Assembly: GCA_032027165.1 (NCBI GenBank)
Contig: JAVSMO010000001.1
Coordinates: 736,948 to 800,947 of the forward strand
Direction of reading: 5' to 3'
Length of the DNA: 64,000 bases
Origin: Denitratisoma sp.
Lineage (GTDB): Bacteria; Pseudomonadota; Gammaproteobacteria; Burkholderiales; Rhodocyclaceae
Part shown: positions 25,859-37,208 of the stretch, one piece after another
Layout: the number at the start of each line of letters is the position of its first letter
Numbering within the stretch: the stretch's first letter is position 1
The notes under the pieces: generated by a model
What the model was told of the DNA's origin: nothing
The model's database searches: none
The model's input: only the letters and a program-made list of their open reading frames with translations
Made by a program: the position numbers and the translations under genes

Positions 25859-26587
25859 ATGGCGCAAGTGTCCCCGACCTTCAGTCCTCTCTATCGCCAG
25901 ATCAAGAACCTGATCCTGCAGGGCCTTGCATCCGGCGAGTGGCGTCCCGGCGAGGTCATTCCCAGCGAGGCCGAGTTGGCCATCCGCTTCAATGTCAGCC
26001 AGGGCACCGTACGCAAGGCCATCGACGAGATGGCGGCTGAAAATCTTGTCGTGCGCAAGCAGGGCAAGGGTACTTATGTTGCTTCGCACAACGATCCGCG
26101 CGCCTTCTTCCGTTTTCTCCGCGTCGTTCCCAACGAGGGCGGCGTCGCCGTGCCGCAGAGCGTACCGCTGGAATGCTGGCGCGCCAAGGCCGGACAGGAA
26201 GCCGCCCGCATCCTCGACATCGCCCCCGGCGCGCCCATCACCATCGTGCGCCGCGTGCTCAAGTTCAACGGAAAACCGGTGGTACTCGACGAAATCTATC
26301 TGCCGGGCGAAATTTTCCAGGGGCTGTCGCTGGAAGTCCTGCAGGAATACCAGGGTTCGCTCTACAGCCTGTTCGAGACACGCTTCGGCGTGCGCATGAT
26401 CCGGGCTGAGGAGCGTATCCGCGCCGTGGCCGCCGACCGCGCTTCGGCGGAGCAACTCGCTGTCGGCGAGGGCAGTCCGCTGCTCTCCGTGGAACGCGTG
26501 ACCTATACCTACGGCGAAAAGCCGGTCGAATGGCGGCGCGGCCTGTATGCCACCGCCGAGCACTATTACCTGAACGAGTTGAATTGA
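25859..26587 (+). CDS. GntR/HutC-family transcriptional regulator
   Basis: A 242-residue regulator. An N-terminal winged helix (SPLYRQIKNLILQGLASGEWRPGEVIPSEAELAIRFNVSQGTVRKAIDEMAAENLVVRKQGKGTYV) is joined to a C-terminal UTRA ligand-binding domain (about 95-235). It lies between the mdh and sdh operons, and its likely operator is in the mdh-gntR intergenic region. It may tune TCA genes to an acid or acyl ligand; this is inference from position. No strong ribosome binding site is seen before the ATG. Confidence 0.92.
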   Translation: MAQVSPTFSPLYRQIKNLILQGLASGEWRPGEVIPSEAELAIRFNVSQGTVRKAIDEMAAENLVVRKQGKGTYVASHNDPRAFFRFLRVVPNEGGVAVPQSVPLECWRAKAGQEAARILDIAPGAPITIVRRVLKFNGKPVVLDEIYLPGEIFQGLSLEVLQEYQGSLYSLFETRFGVRMIRAEERIRAVAADRASAEQLAVGEGSPLLSVERVTYTYGEKPVEWRRGLYATAEHYYLNELN

Positions 26588-26600
26588 GGCGGGGACGCCA

Positions 26601-26628
26601 CTGACGACGCCCGACGAGAAGCTATAAT
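26601..26628 (+). promoter_or_regulatory. Promoter of the sdh-odh gene block
   Basis: A perfect -10 box TATAAT (26623-26628) is preceded, 16 bases upstream, by CTGACG (26601-26606). It gives a leader of about 58 bases before sdhC. Confidence 0.6.
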
Positions 26629-26648
26629 TAACGGTTTATTGGGGTATC

Positions 26649-26670
26649 GCAGCGCTTTATGTTGCGCTGC
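26649..26670 (+). promoter_or_regulatory. Hairpin in the sdhC leader
   Basis: GCAGCGC and GCGCTGC form a perfect 7-bp stem with an 8-base loop (TTTATGTT). It lies between the promoter and the sdhC ribosome binding site. It may stabilise the 5' end or serve as a protein site; no T-run follows. Confidence 0.35.
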
Positions 26671-26692
26671 ACAGCGTAGGGGGAAATGAAGT

Positions 26693-27082
26693 ATGACGGA
26701 ATTATCCATTAAAAAGGAGCGCCCGAAGCACCTTGACCTTCGGGTTATCAAACAGCCGCTTCCGGCGATCGCTTCCATATTGCATCGCATCAGCGGGGCG
26801 GGATTGTTCCTCATGCTGCCTTTCCTGATTTTCCTGTTCGAGCTGAGCCTCGACTCTTCACTGGGCTTCGCCATGCTCCAGTCTGTCGTTGCCCACCCCC
26901 TCGCCAAGCTGGTGCTGACCGGCCTGCTCTGGGCATTCCTGCACCATTTCTGCATGGGCATCCGCATCCTGCTGCTCGATCTCGACATGGGCACCGATCT
27001 CAAGCCGGCCCGCGCCAGCACGAAGGCCGTGCTGGTCATCAGCCTGGCGCTGACCGCGATCCTGGGGGTGAAACTATGGTGA
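26693..27082 (+). CDS. sdhC: Succinate dehydrogenase cytochrome b556 subunit
   Basis: A 129-residue membrane anchor with three transmembrane helices. The conserved SILHRISGAGLF motif near residue 30 helps form the quinone site, and a haem-ligand His lies in LHHFCMG. It overlaps sdhD by 7 bases. Complex II passes electrons from succinate to quinone. Confidence 0.95.
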   Translation: MTELSIKKERPKHLDLRVIKQPLPAIASILHRISGAGLFLMLPFLIFLFELSLDSSLGFAMLQSVVAHPLAKLVLTGLLWAFLHHFCMGIRILLLDLDMGTDLKPARASTKAVLVISLALTAILGVKLW

Positions 27083-27423
27083 AGAACATCATCGTCGGCG
27101 CGCACTACGGCCTGAAGGACTGGCTGGCGCAGCGCATCACCGCCGTCGTCATGGCGGTCTACACGATTCTCATCTTCGTCCTGCTGCTGGGACAGGAGCG
27201 CATCACCTACGAATCCTGGCGCGACTTCATGGCCGGCGGCTTCGTGCGCTTCCTTACCTTCCTCTTCATCGTCAGCCTCATGTACCACGCCTGGGTCGGC
27301 GTGCGCGATATCTGGATGGACTACGTCAAGCCGAACGGCGTGCGCCTTGCGCTGCACGTCCTCACGCTCCTCGTCCTCGTCGGCTACACCGGCTGGGCGG
27401 TGTCGATTCTCTGGAGGCTGTAA
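27076..27423 (+). CDS. sdhD: Succinate dehydrogenase membrane anchor subunit
   Basis: A 115-residue protein with three transmembrane helices (around VVMAVYTILIFVLLL, FLTFLFIVSLMYHAWVG and LHVLTLLVLVGYTGWAV). The family motif LKDWLAQRITAVVMAVY is at the N-terminus. The His of YHAWVG is the likely haem ligand. It is placed between sdhC and sdhA with no gap. Confidence 0.93.
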   Translation: MVKNIIVGAHYGLKDWLAQRITAVVMAVYTILIFVLLLGQERITYESWRDFMAGGFVRFLTFLFIVSLMYHAWVGVRDIWMDYVKPNGVRLALHVLTLLVLVGYTGWAVSILWRL

Positions 27424-29211
27424 GTGAAGATCACCAAACGCACCTTTGACGCGGTCATCGTCGGCGCCGGCGGCGCCGGCCTGCGCGCCGCCCTGCAGCT
27501 TTCCGAATCCGGCCTCAAGACGGCCGTCATCACCAAGGTCTTCCCGACGCGTTCGCACACCGTTGCAGCGCAGGGTGGCGTGGCCGCTTCGCTCGGCAAC
27601 TCCGAGGAAGACCACTGGCACTGGCACATGTACGACACCGTCAAGGGTTCCGACTGGCTCGGCGACCAGGACGCCATCGAGTTCATGTGCCGCAAGGCCA
27701 ACGAAGTGGTGATCGAGCTCGAGCACTACGGCATGCCCTTCGACCGCACCGACGCCGGCAAGATCTACCAGCGCCCCTTCGGCGGCCACATGTCGAACTT
27801 CGGCGAGAAGCCGGTGCGCCGCTCCTGCGCCGCCGCCGACCGCACCGGACACGCCATGCTGCATGCGCTCTACCAGCGCAACGTGCGCGCCAACACCCAG
27901 TTCTTCGTCGAGTGGATGGCGCTCGACCTGATCCGCGATGCCGAGGGGGAAGTGCTCGGCGTCACCGCCCTGGAGATGGAAACCGGCGAGATCGTCGCCT
28001 TCCAGGCCAAGGCCACCATCTTCGCCACCGGCGGCGCGGGCCGCATCTACTACTCCTCGACCAACGCCTTCATCAACACCGGCGACGGCCTCGGCATGGC
28101 GGCGCGCGCCGGCATCCCGCTCGAGGACATGGAGTTCTGGCAGTTCCACCCGACCGGCGTCGCCGGCGCCGGCGTGCTCATCACCGAGGGCGTGCGCGGC
28201 GAGGGCGGCATCCTGAGGAACAGCGCCGGCGAGCGCTTCATGGAGCGCTACGCGCCCAACGCCAAGGACCTCGCCTCGCGAGACGTCGTCTCGCGCGCCA
28301 TGGTCACCGAGATCAACGAAGGGCGCGGCTGCGGCCCGAACAAGGATTTCGTGCTGCTCGACATCACCCACCTCGACCCGAAGGTGATCATGCAGCGCCT
28401 GCCGGGCATCCGCGAGATCTCCATCCAGTTCGCCGGCATCGACCCGATCAAGGAGCCGATCCCGGTGGTGCCGACCTGCCACTACCAGATGGGCGGCATC
28501 CCGACCAACTACAGCGGCCAGGTGGTGGCGCCGCGCGGCTCCAGCATGAACGTCGCCGTGCCCGGCTTCTACGCGGCCGGCGAATGCGCCTGCGCCTCGG
28601 TGCACGGCGCCAACCGCCTCGGCACCAACTCGCTGCTCGACCTGCTGGTGTTCGGCAAGTCGGCCGGCGAGACCGCCGTCGAGGACGTGAAGAAATCGAC
28701 CAGGGCGCACAAGGCACTGCCGGAGGAGGCCATCGAGCGCACGCTCGCGCGCATCGCCCGCCTCGACACGCAGAAGGACGGCGCCGACGTGCACGAGTCG
28801 CGCCTGGCCATGCAGCGCACCATGCAGAACCACTGCGGCGTGTTCCGCTTCGCCGACAAGCTGAAGGAGGGCGTCTCGAAGATCCTCGAGGTGCAGAAGG
28901 ACGTCCAGCGCACCGCGATCAAGGACAAGTCCAAGGTCTTCAACACCGCCCGCATCGAGGCGCTCGAACTGGAGAACCTGATCGAGGTTGCGGTGGCCAC
29001 CATGATCTCGGCCGAGGCGCGCAAGGAATCGCGCGGCGCCCACGTCCGCGACGACGCGCCGGACACGCCGGAGCACCCGAACGGCCGCGACGACACGAAC
29101 TGGCTCAAGCACACCCTGTGGTTCAAGGAGGGCAACCGCCTCGACTACAAGTCGGTGAAGCTGACCCCGCTCACCGTCGACACCATCGAACTGAAGAAGC
29201 GCGCGTACTGA
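27424..29211 (+). CDS. sdhA: Succinate dehydrogenase flavoprotein subunit
   Basis: A 595-residue catalytic subunit starting with GTG directly after the sdhD stop. The FAD-binding GxGxxG is [16 protein letters not shown]. The covalent FAD-linking His lies in [16 protein letters not shown]. Substrate-binding and catalytic residues lie in the HPTGVAGAG and [17 protein letters not shown] segments. It oxidises succinate to fumarate. Confidence 0.97.
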   Translation: MKITKRTFDAVIVGAGGAGLRAALQLSESGLKTAVITKVFPTRSHTVAAQGGVAASLGNSEEDHWHWHMYDTVKGSDWLGDQDAIEFMCRKANEVVIELEHYGMPFDRTDAGKIYQRPFGGHMSNFGEKPVRRSCAAADRTGHAMLHALYQRNVRANTQFFVEWMALDLIRDAEGEVLGVTALEMETGEIVAFQAKATIFATGGAGRIYYSSTNAFINTGDGLGMAARAGIPLEDMEFWQFHPTGVAGAGVLITEGVRGEGGILRNSAGERFMERYAPNAKDLASRDVVSRAMVTEINEGRGCGPNKDFVLLDITHLDPKVIMQRLPGIREISIQFAGIDPIKEPIPVVPTCHYQMGGIPTNYSGQVVAPRGSSMNVAVPGFYAAGECACASVHGANRLGTNSLLDLLVFGKSAGETAVEDVKKSTRAHKALPEEAIERTLARIARLDTQKDGADVHESRLAMQRTMQNHCGVFRFADKLKEGVSKILEVQKDVQRTAIKDKSKVFNTARIEALELENLIEVAVATMISAEARKESRGAHVRDDAPDTPEHPNGRDDTNWLKHTLWFKEGNRLDYKSVKLTPLTVDTIELKKRAY

Positions 29212-29224
29212 GGAGTTCCGGAAG

Positions 29225-29935
29225 ATGACCACACGAACCATGCAGTTCAAGATCTACCGCTACGATCCGGACAAGGACGACAAGCCCTACATGCAGGACA
29301 TCACCGTCGAGGTGGATGCCACCGACCGCAAGCTGCTCGACGCCATGGTGAAGCTGAAGGCCAAGGACGACTCGATCGCCTTCCGCCGCTCCTGCCGCGA
29401 GGGCGTCTGCGGTTCCGATGCGCTGAACATCAACGGCCGCAACGGCCTGGCCTGCCTGACCGAACTGAAGGACCTGCCCGAGCCCGTCGTGCTGCGCCCG
29501 CTGCCCGGCCTGCCGATCATCCGCGACCTGATCGTGGACATGACGCAGTTCTTCAAGCAGTACCACTCGATCAAGCCGTACCTGATCAACAACGACCCGC
29601 CGCCGGAGACCGAGCGGCTGCAGACGCCGGAGGAGCGCGAGGAGCTGAACGGCTTGTACGAGTGCATCCTGTGCGCCTGCTGCTCGACCTCCTGCCCGTC
29701 GTTCTGGTGGAACCCCGACAAGTTCGTCGGCCCGGCCGGCCTGCTGCAGGCCTACCGCTTCATTGCCGACACAAGGGATCAGGCAACCAGCGAGCGCCTC
29801 GACAACCTCGAGGACCCCTACCGCCTGTTCCGCTGCCACAGCATCATGAACTGCGTCGACGTCTGCCCGAAGGGCCTTAATCCGACGCGGGCGATCGGCA
29901 AGATCAAGGACGCCATGGTGCGGCGCGCCGTTTGA
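29225..29935 (+). CDS. sdhB: Succinate dehydrogenase iron-sulphur subunit
   Basis: A 236-residue subunit with three clusters. The [2Fe-2S] ligands are in RSCREGVCGSDALNINGRNGLAC, the [4Fe-4S] ligands in CILCACCSTSCPSFWW, and the [3Fe-4S] ligands in CHSIMNCVDVCPKGLNP. An AGGAG-type site precedes the ATG. It relays electrons from SdhA to the membrane quinone site. Confidence 0.97.
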   Translation: MTTRTMQFKIYRYDPDKDDKPYMQDITVEVDATDRKLLDAMVKLKAKDDSIAFRRSCREGVCGSDALNINGRNGLACLTELKDLPEPVVLRPLPGLPIIRDLIVDMTQFFKQYHSIKPYLINNDPPPETERLQTPEEREELNGLYECILCACCSTSCPSFWWNPDKFVGPAGLLQAYRFIADTRDQATSERLDNLEDPYRLFRCHSIMNCVDVCPKGLNPTRAIGKIKDAMVRRAV

Positions 29936-29937
29936 GC

Positions 29938-30186
29938 ATGGACGAGGAACGCGGGGCGCGGCTGCGCCGCCTGCGCTGGCATTGCCGGCGCGCCCTGCTG
30001 GAGCTGGACCTGATGTTCCAGCGCTACTGGCGCCGCACCGGCGACGATGTCGATGCCGCCACCGAAGCGGCGCTGGAACGACTGGTGGCGATGGAAGACC
30101 ACGACTTGTGGGATTTGGTGAGCGGTCGGCGGGAGACGGACGATCCGCAATTGAAGGGCATGGTTGAAAAGCTGCGCCAGGTTTGA
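29938..30186 (+). CDS. sdhE: FAD assembly factor SdhE
   Basis: An 82-residue protein of the YgfY/Sdh5 family that helps attach FAD covalently to SdhA. The RLRRLRWHCRRALLELDLMFQRYW stretch contains the usual RRGMxE-equivalent region, here in the diverged form RRALLELD. A TTG two codons upstream (29932), overlapping the sdhB stop, is an alternative start. It is placed directly between sdhB and gltA. Confidence 0.9.
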   Translation: MDEERGARLRRLRWHCRRALLELDLMFQRYWRRTGDDVDAATEAALERLVAMEDHDLWDLVSGRRETDDPQLKGMVEKLRQV

Positions 30187-30225
30187 ACGGGAGAGTTTTT
30201 CCGACTTTTTGATGGGGATGCAAAG

Positions 30226-31518
30226 ATGAACACTCAACGCAACGCTACGCTTACGGTCGACGGCAAGAACATCGAACTGCCGGTCTACTCCGGAACGATT
30301 GGCCCGGATGCGATCGACATCCGCCAGCTCTATGCCAAGACGGGCATGTTCACCTTCGACCCGGGCTTCATGTCCACCGCCGCCTGCAAGTCGGCCATCA
30401 CCTACATCGACGGCGACGCCGGCGTGCTGCTCTATCGCGGCTACCCCATCGAGCAGCTGGCGCAGAACTGCGACTTCCTCGAGGTCGCCTACCTGATCCT
30501 CAAGGGCGAATTGCCGAACGCGCAGCAGAAGGACGAGTTCGACACCATCATCAAGCGCCACACGATGGTGCACGAGCAGCTCATCCGCTTCTATTCCGGC
30601 TTCCGCCGCGACGCGCACCCGATGGCCGTGCTGGTCGGCGTGGTCGGCGCTCTCTCCGCCTTCTACCACGACGCGATGGACATCTCCGACCAGTACCATC
30701 GCGACATCTCGGCGCACCGCCTGATCGCCAAGCTGCCGAACATCGTCGCCATGGCCTACAAGTACGGCCGCGGCGAACCGTTCATGTACCCGCGCAACGA
30801 CCTTTCGTACACCGCCAACTTCATGCGCATGATGTTCGGCAACCCGTGCGAGGACTATGTGCCGAACCCGGTGCTGGTGCGCGCGCTCGACCGCATCCTC
30901 ATCCTGCATGCCGACCACGAGCAGAACGCCTCCACCTCGACGGTGCGCCTGGCGGGCTCCTCCGGCGCCAACCCCTTCGCCTGCATCTCGGCCGGCATCG
31001 CCTGTCTGTGGGGCCCGGCGCACGGCGGTGCCAACGAGGCCTGTCTGCAGATGCTCGAGGAAATCGGCGATGTCTCCCGCGTCGGCGAGTACATCAAGCG
31101 CGCCAAGGACAAGAACGATTCCTTCAAGCTGATGGGCTTCGGCCATCGCGTGTACAAGAACTTCGATCCGCGCGCCAAGCTGATGCGCGAGACCTGCCAT
31201 GAAGTGCTCAATGAACTGGGGCTGCACGACGACCGCCTCTTCAAGCTGGCCGTCGCCCTGGAGAAGATCGCCCTCGAGGACGAATACTTCGTGCAGAAGA
31301 AGCTCTATCCGAACGTCGATTTCTACTCCGGCATCGTCCAGCGCGCGCTCGGCATCCCGACGCAGCTGTTCACCGGCATCTTCGCGCTGGCGCGCACGGT
31401 CGGCTGGATCGCCCAGTGGAACGAGATGATCTCCGATCCCGAGCAGAAGATCGGCCGCCCGCGCCAGTTGTTCACCGGCGCCCAGCAGCGCAACGTGCCG
31501 CCCCTGGACAAGCGCTGA
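30226..31518 (+). CDS. gltA: Citrate synthase
   Basis: A 430-residue, hexameric-type citrate synthase condensing acetyl-CoA and oxaloacetate. The active-site histidines lie in [17 protein letters not shown] and [15 protein letters not shown], with an Asp in the conserved C-terminal segment. The N-terminus ([29 protein letters not shown]) is that of the NADH-sensitive, gram-negative form. It sits between sdhE and odhA in the TCA block. Confidence 0.97.
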   Translation: MNTQRNATLTVDGKNIELPVYSGTIGPDAIDIRQLYAKTGMFTFDPGFMSTAACKSAITYIDGDAGVLLYRGYPIEQLAQNCDFLEVAYLILKGELPNAQQKDEFDTIIKRHTMVHEQLIRFYSGFRRDAHPMAVLVGVVGALSAFYHDAMDISDQYHRDISAHRLIAKLPNIVAMAYKYGRGEPFMYPRNDLSYTANFMRMMFGNPCEDYVPNPVLVRALDRILILHADHEQNASTSTVRLAGSSGANPFACISAGIACLWGPAHGGANEACLQMLEEIGDVSRVGEYIKRAKDKNDSFKLMGFGHRVYKNFDPRAKLMRETCHEVLNELGLHDDRLFKLAVALEKIALEDEYFVQKKLYPNVDFYSGIVQRALGIPTQLFTGIFALARTVGWIAQWNEMISDPEQKIGRPRQLFTGAQQRNVPPLDKR

Positions 31519-31532
31519 TCGCACGACATACA

Positions 31533-31575
31533 GGGAACAGGGAGGAGCGATCCTCCTCCCCGCCTGCCGTTTCCC
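31533..31575 (+). promoter_or_regulatory. Structured leader between gltA and odhA
   Basis: An inner hairpin GGAGGA-GCGA-TCCTCC (31541-31556) is enclosed by CAGG/CCTG and GGGAA/TTCCC pairings (31533-31541 with 31563-31575). The structure lies 45 bases before the odhA ATG and has no T-run. A structured RNA upstream of sucA/odhA is known in betaproteobacteria (the sucA motif). Identity with it is not established here. Confidence 0.4.
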
Positions 31576-31620
31576 GAGGACGACAACAGCCACCCGCCCC
31601 AACCCCCGCGAGGTCACAGC

Positions 31621-34455
31621 ATGAGCCTAATGAAGCAGATGCTCGGCAACTCGTATCTCTTCGGTGCCAACGCGCCCTTCATCGAGGAGCTCTACGAGTC
31701 TTATCTTGAGAACCCGGCGTCCGTCACCGACGTCTGGCGCGACTATTTCGACCGCCTGCAGAACCTGCCCGGCGCCGGCGTCGGCGCCGGCCGTGACGTC
31801 GCCCACGCTCCGGTCGTCGCATCATTCGCGCAACGTGCCAAGCTCGGCACGCTGCGCACCGCGCCGTCCGGCGCCGCCGCCGACAAGAAGCAGGTCGCCG
31901 TCCTGCAGCTCATCAACGCCTACCGCTTTCTCGGCAACCGCTGGGCCCAGCTCGACCCGCTCAAGCGCAGCGAACGGCCGGCGATCCCGGAGCTGGACCC
32001 GGCGCATTACGGCTTCACCGAGGCCGACCTCGGCCAGACCTTCGCCACCGGCAGCTTCGCCGCCGCGCCCGAGCAGGCCACGCTGCGCGAGATTCTCGAA
32101 GCCTTGCGCCAGACCTACTGCGGCACCATCGGCGCCGAGTACATGTACCTGTCCGAGGTGGCGCAGAAGCGCTGGATCCAGGCCAGGCTGGAAACCATCC
32201 GATCGAGCTTTCCCTTCAGTGCGGACGACAAGAAGCGCTTCCTGCGCCTGATCACCCAGGCCGAGACGCTCGAGCGCTACCTGCACACCAAATACGTCGG
32301 CCAGAAGCGCTTCTCGCTCGAAGGCGGCGAATCGCTGATCCTGGCGATGGACCAGCTGATCCGTACCGCCGGCAGCGTCGGCGTGCAGGAAATGGTCATA
32401 GGCATGGCCCACCGCGGCCGCCTCAACGTCCTGGTGAATACCCTCGGCAAGCAGCCCTCCATGCTGTTCGCCGAGTTCGAGGGCAAGAAGGCCTCCGTGC
32501 TCTCCGCCGGCGACGTCAAGTACCACATGGGCTACTCTTCGGACGTCGCCACTCCCGGCGGGCCGATGCACCTCACGCTGGCCTTCAACCCCTCGCATCT
32601 GGAGATCGTCAATCCGGTGGTCGCCGGCTCGGTCTACGCGCGCCAGGTGCGGCGCGGCGCCAACGGCAAGGCCGAGGCGCTGCCGGTGCTCATCCACGGC
32701 GACGCCGCCGTCGCCGGGCAGGGCGTCAACCAGGAGATGCTCAATTTCTCGCAGACGCGCGGCTACGGCACCGGCGGCACGGTGCACCTGATCGTGAACA
32801 ACCAGATCGGCTTCACCACCTCCGACCTGCGCGACTACCGCTCCTCGCTCTATTGCACCGACCTCTTCAAGATGGTCGAGGCGCCGATCTTCCACGTGAA
32901 CGGCGACGATCCCGAGGCCGTCGCCCTGGTGACCCAGATCGCCATGGAGTTCCGCCAGGAATTCCGCAAGGACGTGGTGGTCGACATCGTCTGCTTCCGC
33001 AAGCTTGGCCACAACGAGCAGGACGAGCCGATGGTGACCCAGCCGCTGATGTACAAGAAGGTCGCCCAGCATCCCGGCACGCGCAAGCTCTATGCCGACA
33101 AGCTGGAGGCGCAGGGCGTCATCGCGCCGGGCGATGCCGAACGGAAAATCAAGGACTACCGCGCCGCCCTCGACGAGGGCCGCCACCTGATCGATCCGGT
33201 CATCACCGACTACCACAGCAAGTTCGCCATCGACTGGACGCCGCACGTCAACGTGCCCTACACGGAGAAGTGCGACACCACCGTGCCGATGAAGGAGCTC
33301 AAGCGCCTCGCCGGCCGCCTCACCGACGTGCCGGCCAATTTCACGCTGCATCCGCGCGTGCAGAAGATCATCGACGACCGCAAGGCGATGGGGCAGGGCA
33401 AGCTGCCGGTCGACTGGGGCATGGCGGAGAACCTCGCCTACGCCACGCTGCTCGCCGCCGGCTTCAACGTGCGCATCTCGGGCGAGGACGTCGGCCGCGG
33501 CACCTTCTTCCACCGCCACGCCGCGCTGCACGACCAGAACCGCGAGAAGTGGGACGAGGGCACCTGGTGGCCGCTGGCCAACCTGCAGGAGAAGCAGGGC
33601 TGGTTCCACTGCTTCGACTCGGTGCTCTCCGAAGAGGCCGTGCTGGCCTTCGAGTACGGCTTTGCCACCGCCAGCCCCAACGAGCTGGTGGTCTGGGAGG
33701 CGCAGTTCGGCGACTTCGCCAACGGCGCCCAGGTCGTCATCGACCAGTTCCTCTCCTCGGGCGAAGCCAAGTGGGGCCGCGGCTGCGGCCTCGTGCTGCT
33801 GCTGCCGCACGGCTACGAGGGCCAGGGCCCGGAGCACTCGTCCGCGCGGGTCGAGCGCTACATGCAGCTCTCCGCCGAATTCAACTGGGAAGTCTGCATG
33901 CCGTCGAGCGCCGGCCAGGTATACCACCTGCTGCGCCGGCAGATGCTGAGGAAGCAGCGCAAGCCGTTGATCGTGTTCACGCCGAAGTCGCTGCTTCGGA
34001 ACAAGGAGGCAGCCACGACGCTCGAGGACATCGCCAACGATACCTTCAATACCGTCATCGGCGACATCGACCCGATCGATCCCAAGAAGGTGACGCGCGT
34101 CGTCGCCTGCGCCGGCAAGGTGTATTTCGACCTGCTGGCGGCGCGGCGCGAGCGCAAGATCGACAACGTCGCCTTCCTGCGCGTCGAGCAGCTCTATCCC
34201 TTCGACGACCGCCGTTTCGCCGAGGAGCTGAAGCGCTTTGCCAACGCGCGCGAGCTGGTGTGGTGCCAGGAGGAGCCGCTCAACCAGGGTGCCTGGTACG
34301 CCAAGGCGCACCGCCTGCAGAGCGTCCTGCGCAAGGGCCAGGAGCTGCTGGTCGTCTCGCGGCCGGCCTCGTCCTCGCCGGCGGTGGGCTATGCCTCGAA
34401 GCACATGGAGCAGCAGAAGGACCTCATCAACGAGGCCCTCGGCTCGAAGCAGTGA
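31621..34455 (+). CDS. odhA: 2-oxoglutarate dehydrogenase E1 component
   Basis: A 944-residue thiamine-diphosphate enzyme that decarboxylates 2-oxoglutarate and loads the succinyl group onto OdhB. The N-terminal signature MKQMLGNSYLFGANAPFIEELYESYLENP is typical. The ThDP-binding HGDAAVAGQGVNQE segment and the pyrimidine-domain segment GEDVGRGTFFHRHA are intact. Its GAGG-type ribosome binding site lies about 10 bases before the ATG. First gene of the odhA-odhB-lpd unit. Confidence 0.97.
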   Translation: MSLMKQMLGNSYLFGANAPFIEELYESYLENPASVTDVWRDYFDRLQNLPGAGVGAGRDVAHAPVVASFAQRAKLGTLRTAPSGAAADKKQVAVLQLINAYRFLGNRWAQLDPLKRSERPAIPELDPAHYGFTEADLGQTFATGSFAAAPEQATLREILEALRQTYCGTIGAEYMYLSEVAQKRWIQARLETIRSSFPFSADDKKRFLRLITQAETLERYLHTKYVGQKRFSLEGGESLILAMDQLIRTAGSVGVQEMVIGMAHRGRLNVLVNTLGKQPSMLFAEFEGKKASVLSAGDVKYHMGYSSDVATPGGPMHLTLAFNPSHLEIVNPVVAGSVYARQVRRGANGKAEALPVLIHGDAAVAGQGVNQEMLNFSQTRGYGTGGTVHLIVNNQIGFTTSDLRDYRSSLYCTDLFKMVEAPIFHVNGDDPEAVALVTQIAMEFRQEFRKDVVVDIVCFRKLGHNEQDEPMVTQPLMYKKVAQHPGTRKLYADKLEAQGVIAPGDAERKIKDYRAALDEGRHLIDPVITDYHSKFAIDWTPHVNVPYTEKCDTTVPMKELKRLAGRLTDVPANFTLHPRVQKIIDDRKAMGQGKLPVDWGMAENLAYATLLAAGFNVRISGEDVGRGTFFHRHAALHDQNREKWDEGTWWPLANLQEKQGWFHCFDSVLSEEAVLAFEYGFATASPNELVVWEAQFGDFANGAQVVIDQFLSSGEAKWGRGCGLVLLLPHGYEGQGPEHSSARVERYMQLSAEFNWEVCMPSSAGQVYHLLRRQMLRKQRKPLIVFTPKSLLRNKEAATTLEDIANDTFNTVIGDIDPIDPKKVTRVVACAGKVYFDLLAARRERKIDNVAFLRVEQLYPFDDRRFAEELKRFANARELVWCQEEPLNQGAWYAKAHRLQSVLRKGQELLVVSRPASSSPAVGYASKHMEQQKDLINEALGSKQ

Positions 34456-34476
34456 CAAGGAAAATCGGAGAGATCA

Positions 34477-35712
34477 ATGATCATTGACGTCAAAGTTCCC
34501 CAACTGTCCGAATCCGTCGCCGAGGCGACCCTGGTCTCCTGGCACAAGCAGGAAGGCCAGGCCGTCGCCCGCGACGAGAACCTCATCGACATCGAGACCG
34601 ACAAGGTCGTGCTCGAACTGCCCGCCCCCGAAGCCGGCGTGCTGGTGAAGATCCTCAAGGGCAACGGCGAAACCGTCGTCGCCGGCGAAGTCATCGCCCA
34701 GCTCGATACGGAAGCGAAAGCCGCTGCCGGCGCTGCCGCTGCGGCGCCCGCCAAGGTGGCCGCCGCCCCGCAGAAGCTGACTTCTGCGCCCGCTGCCGCC
34801 GCCCCCGCCGGCCCCGCCGCGCGCAAGCTGATGGCCGAGAAGGGCCTCGATGCCGCCGCCGTCGAAGGCTCCGGCCGCGGCGGCCGCGTCACCAAGGCCG
34901 ACGTGCTCGAAACCGGCCAGCGCCCGGCCGCCCCGGCGGCGTCCGCCGCGCCCGCGCGCCCGGCCCTGGCCCAGCCCGCCGCCCCGGTGAACGTCGACAA
35001 CATCGTCGGCGAGCGCACCGAGCAGCGCGTGCCGATGAGCCGCCTGCGCGCTCGCATCGCCGAGCGCCTGGTGCAGTCGCAGTCGACCGCCGCCATCCTC
35101 ACCACCTTCAACGAGGTGAACATGGCGCCGGTGATGGAGCTGCGCAACAAGTACAAGGACAAGTTCGAGAAGGAGCACGGCGTCAAGCTCGGCTTCATGT
35201 CCTTCTTCGTCAAGGCCGCGGTGGCCGCGCTGAAGAAGTACCCGGTGCTCAACGCCTCCATCGACGGCAACGACATCGTCTACCACGGCTACTTCGACAT
35301 CGGCATCGCCGTGGGCTCGCCGCGCGGCCTGGTGGTGCCGATCCTGCGCGATGCCGACCAGATGACGCTGGCCGAGATCGAGAAGAAGATCGCCGAATTC
35401 GGCGCCAAGGCGAAGGACGGCAAACTCTCCATCGAGGAGCTCACCGGCGGCACCTTCTCCATTTCCAACGGCGGCGTCTTCGGCTCGATGCTGTCCACGC
35501 CGATCATCAACCCGCCGCAGTCGGCCATCCTCGGCATCCACGCCACCAAGGATCGCGCCGTCGTCGAGAACGGCCAGATCGTCATCCGCCCGATGAACTA
35601 CCTGGCGATGTCCTACGACCACCGCATCATCGACGGCCGCGAGGCGGTGCTGGGGCTCGTCGCCATGAAGGACGCGCTGGAGGACCCGGCGCGCCTGCTG
35701 CTGGAGATCTGA
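34477..35712 (+). CDS. odhB: Dihydrolipoyllysine succinyltransferase (E2)
   Basis: A 411-residue core enzyme of the 2-oxoglutarate dehydrogenase complex. One lipoyl domain (1-80) carries its lysine in [15 protein letters not shown]. An Ala/Pro linker leads to a peripheral subunit-binding domain (about 110-145, [29 protein letters not shown]). The catalytic domain has the active-site motif [13 protein letters not shown] near residue 380. Confidence 0.97.
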   Translation: MIIDVKVPQLSESVAEATLVSWHKQEGQAVARDENLIDIETDKVVLELPAPEAGVLVKILKGNGETVVAGEVIAQLDTEAKAAAGAAAAAPAKVAAAPQKLTSAPAAAAPAGPAARKLMAEKGLDAAAVEGSGRGGRVTKADVLETGQRPAAPAASAAPARPALAQPAAPVNVDNIVGERTEQRVPMSRLRARIAERLVQSQSTAAILTTFNEVNMAPVMELRNKYKDKFEKEHGVKLGFMSFFVKAAVAALKKYPVLNASIDGNDIVYHGYFDIGIAVGSPRGLVVPILRDADQMTLAEIEKKIAEFGAKAKDGKLSIEELTGGTFSISNGGVFGSMLSTPIINPPQSAILGIHATKDRAVVENGQIVIRPMNYLAMSYDHRIIDGREAVLGLVAMKDALEDPARLLLEI

Positions 35713-35713
35713 C

Positions 35714-37138
<1,425 letters not shown>

Positions 37139-37148
37139 CCCCCTTCCT

Positions 37149-37187
37149 CCCCTCTCCCGCGCGCGGGTGAGGGGCAGGGGGAGAGGG
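37149..37187. repeat. GC-rich palindromic element after lpdA
   Basis: CCCCTC-T-CCCGCG is followed at once by its mirror CGCGGG-T-GAGGGG (37149-37174). A second possible pairing joins CCTCTCCC (37151-37158) with GGGAGAGG (37180-37187). The two hairpins exclude each other. No T-run follows. It resembles short intergenic palindromic elements of the CCCTCTCCC type found widely in proteobacteria, and may protect the 3' end of the odh transcript. Confidence 0.5.
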
Positions 37188-37195
37188 CTCGCTGT

Positions 37196-37201
37196 TAAAA
37201 T
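37196..37201 (+). promoter_or_regulatory. -10 box of zapE (leaderless type)
   Basis: TAAAAT ends 7 bases before the zapE ATG at 37209, so transcription should start at or near the start codon. No Shine-Dalgarno is seen. The upstream spacing suggests zapE has its own promoter after the palindromic element. Confidence 0.4.
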
Positions 37202-37208
37202 CCGCACC

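Noticed and set aside
26566-29250. A minus-strand open frame of 894 codons across sdhCDA
   Set aside because: The sdh genes on the plus strand are unambiguous, and the antisense frame shows no domain.
37149-37187. A CRISPR-like or tandem repeat
   Set aside because: There is only one unit and no spacer-repeat periodicity. It is a palindrome.
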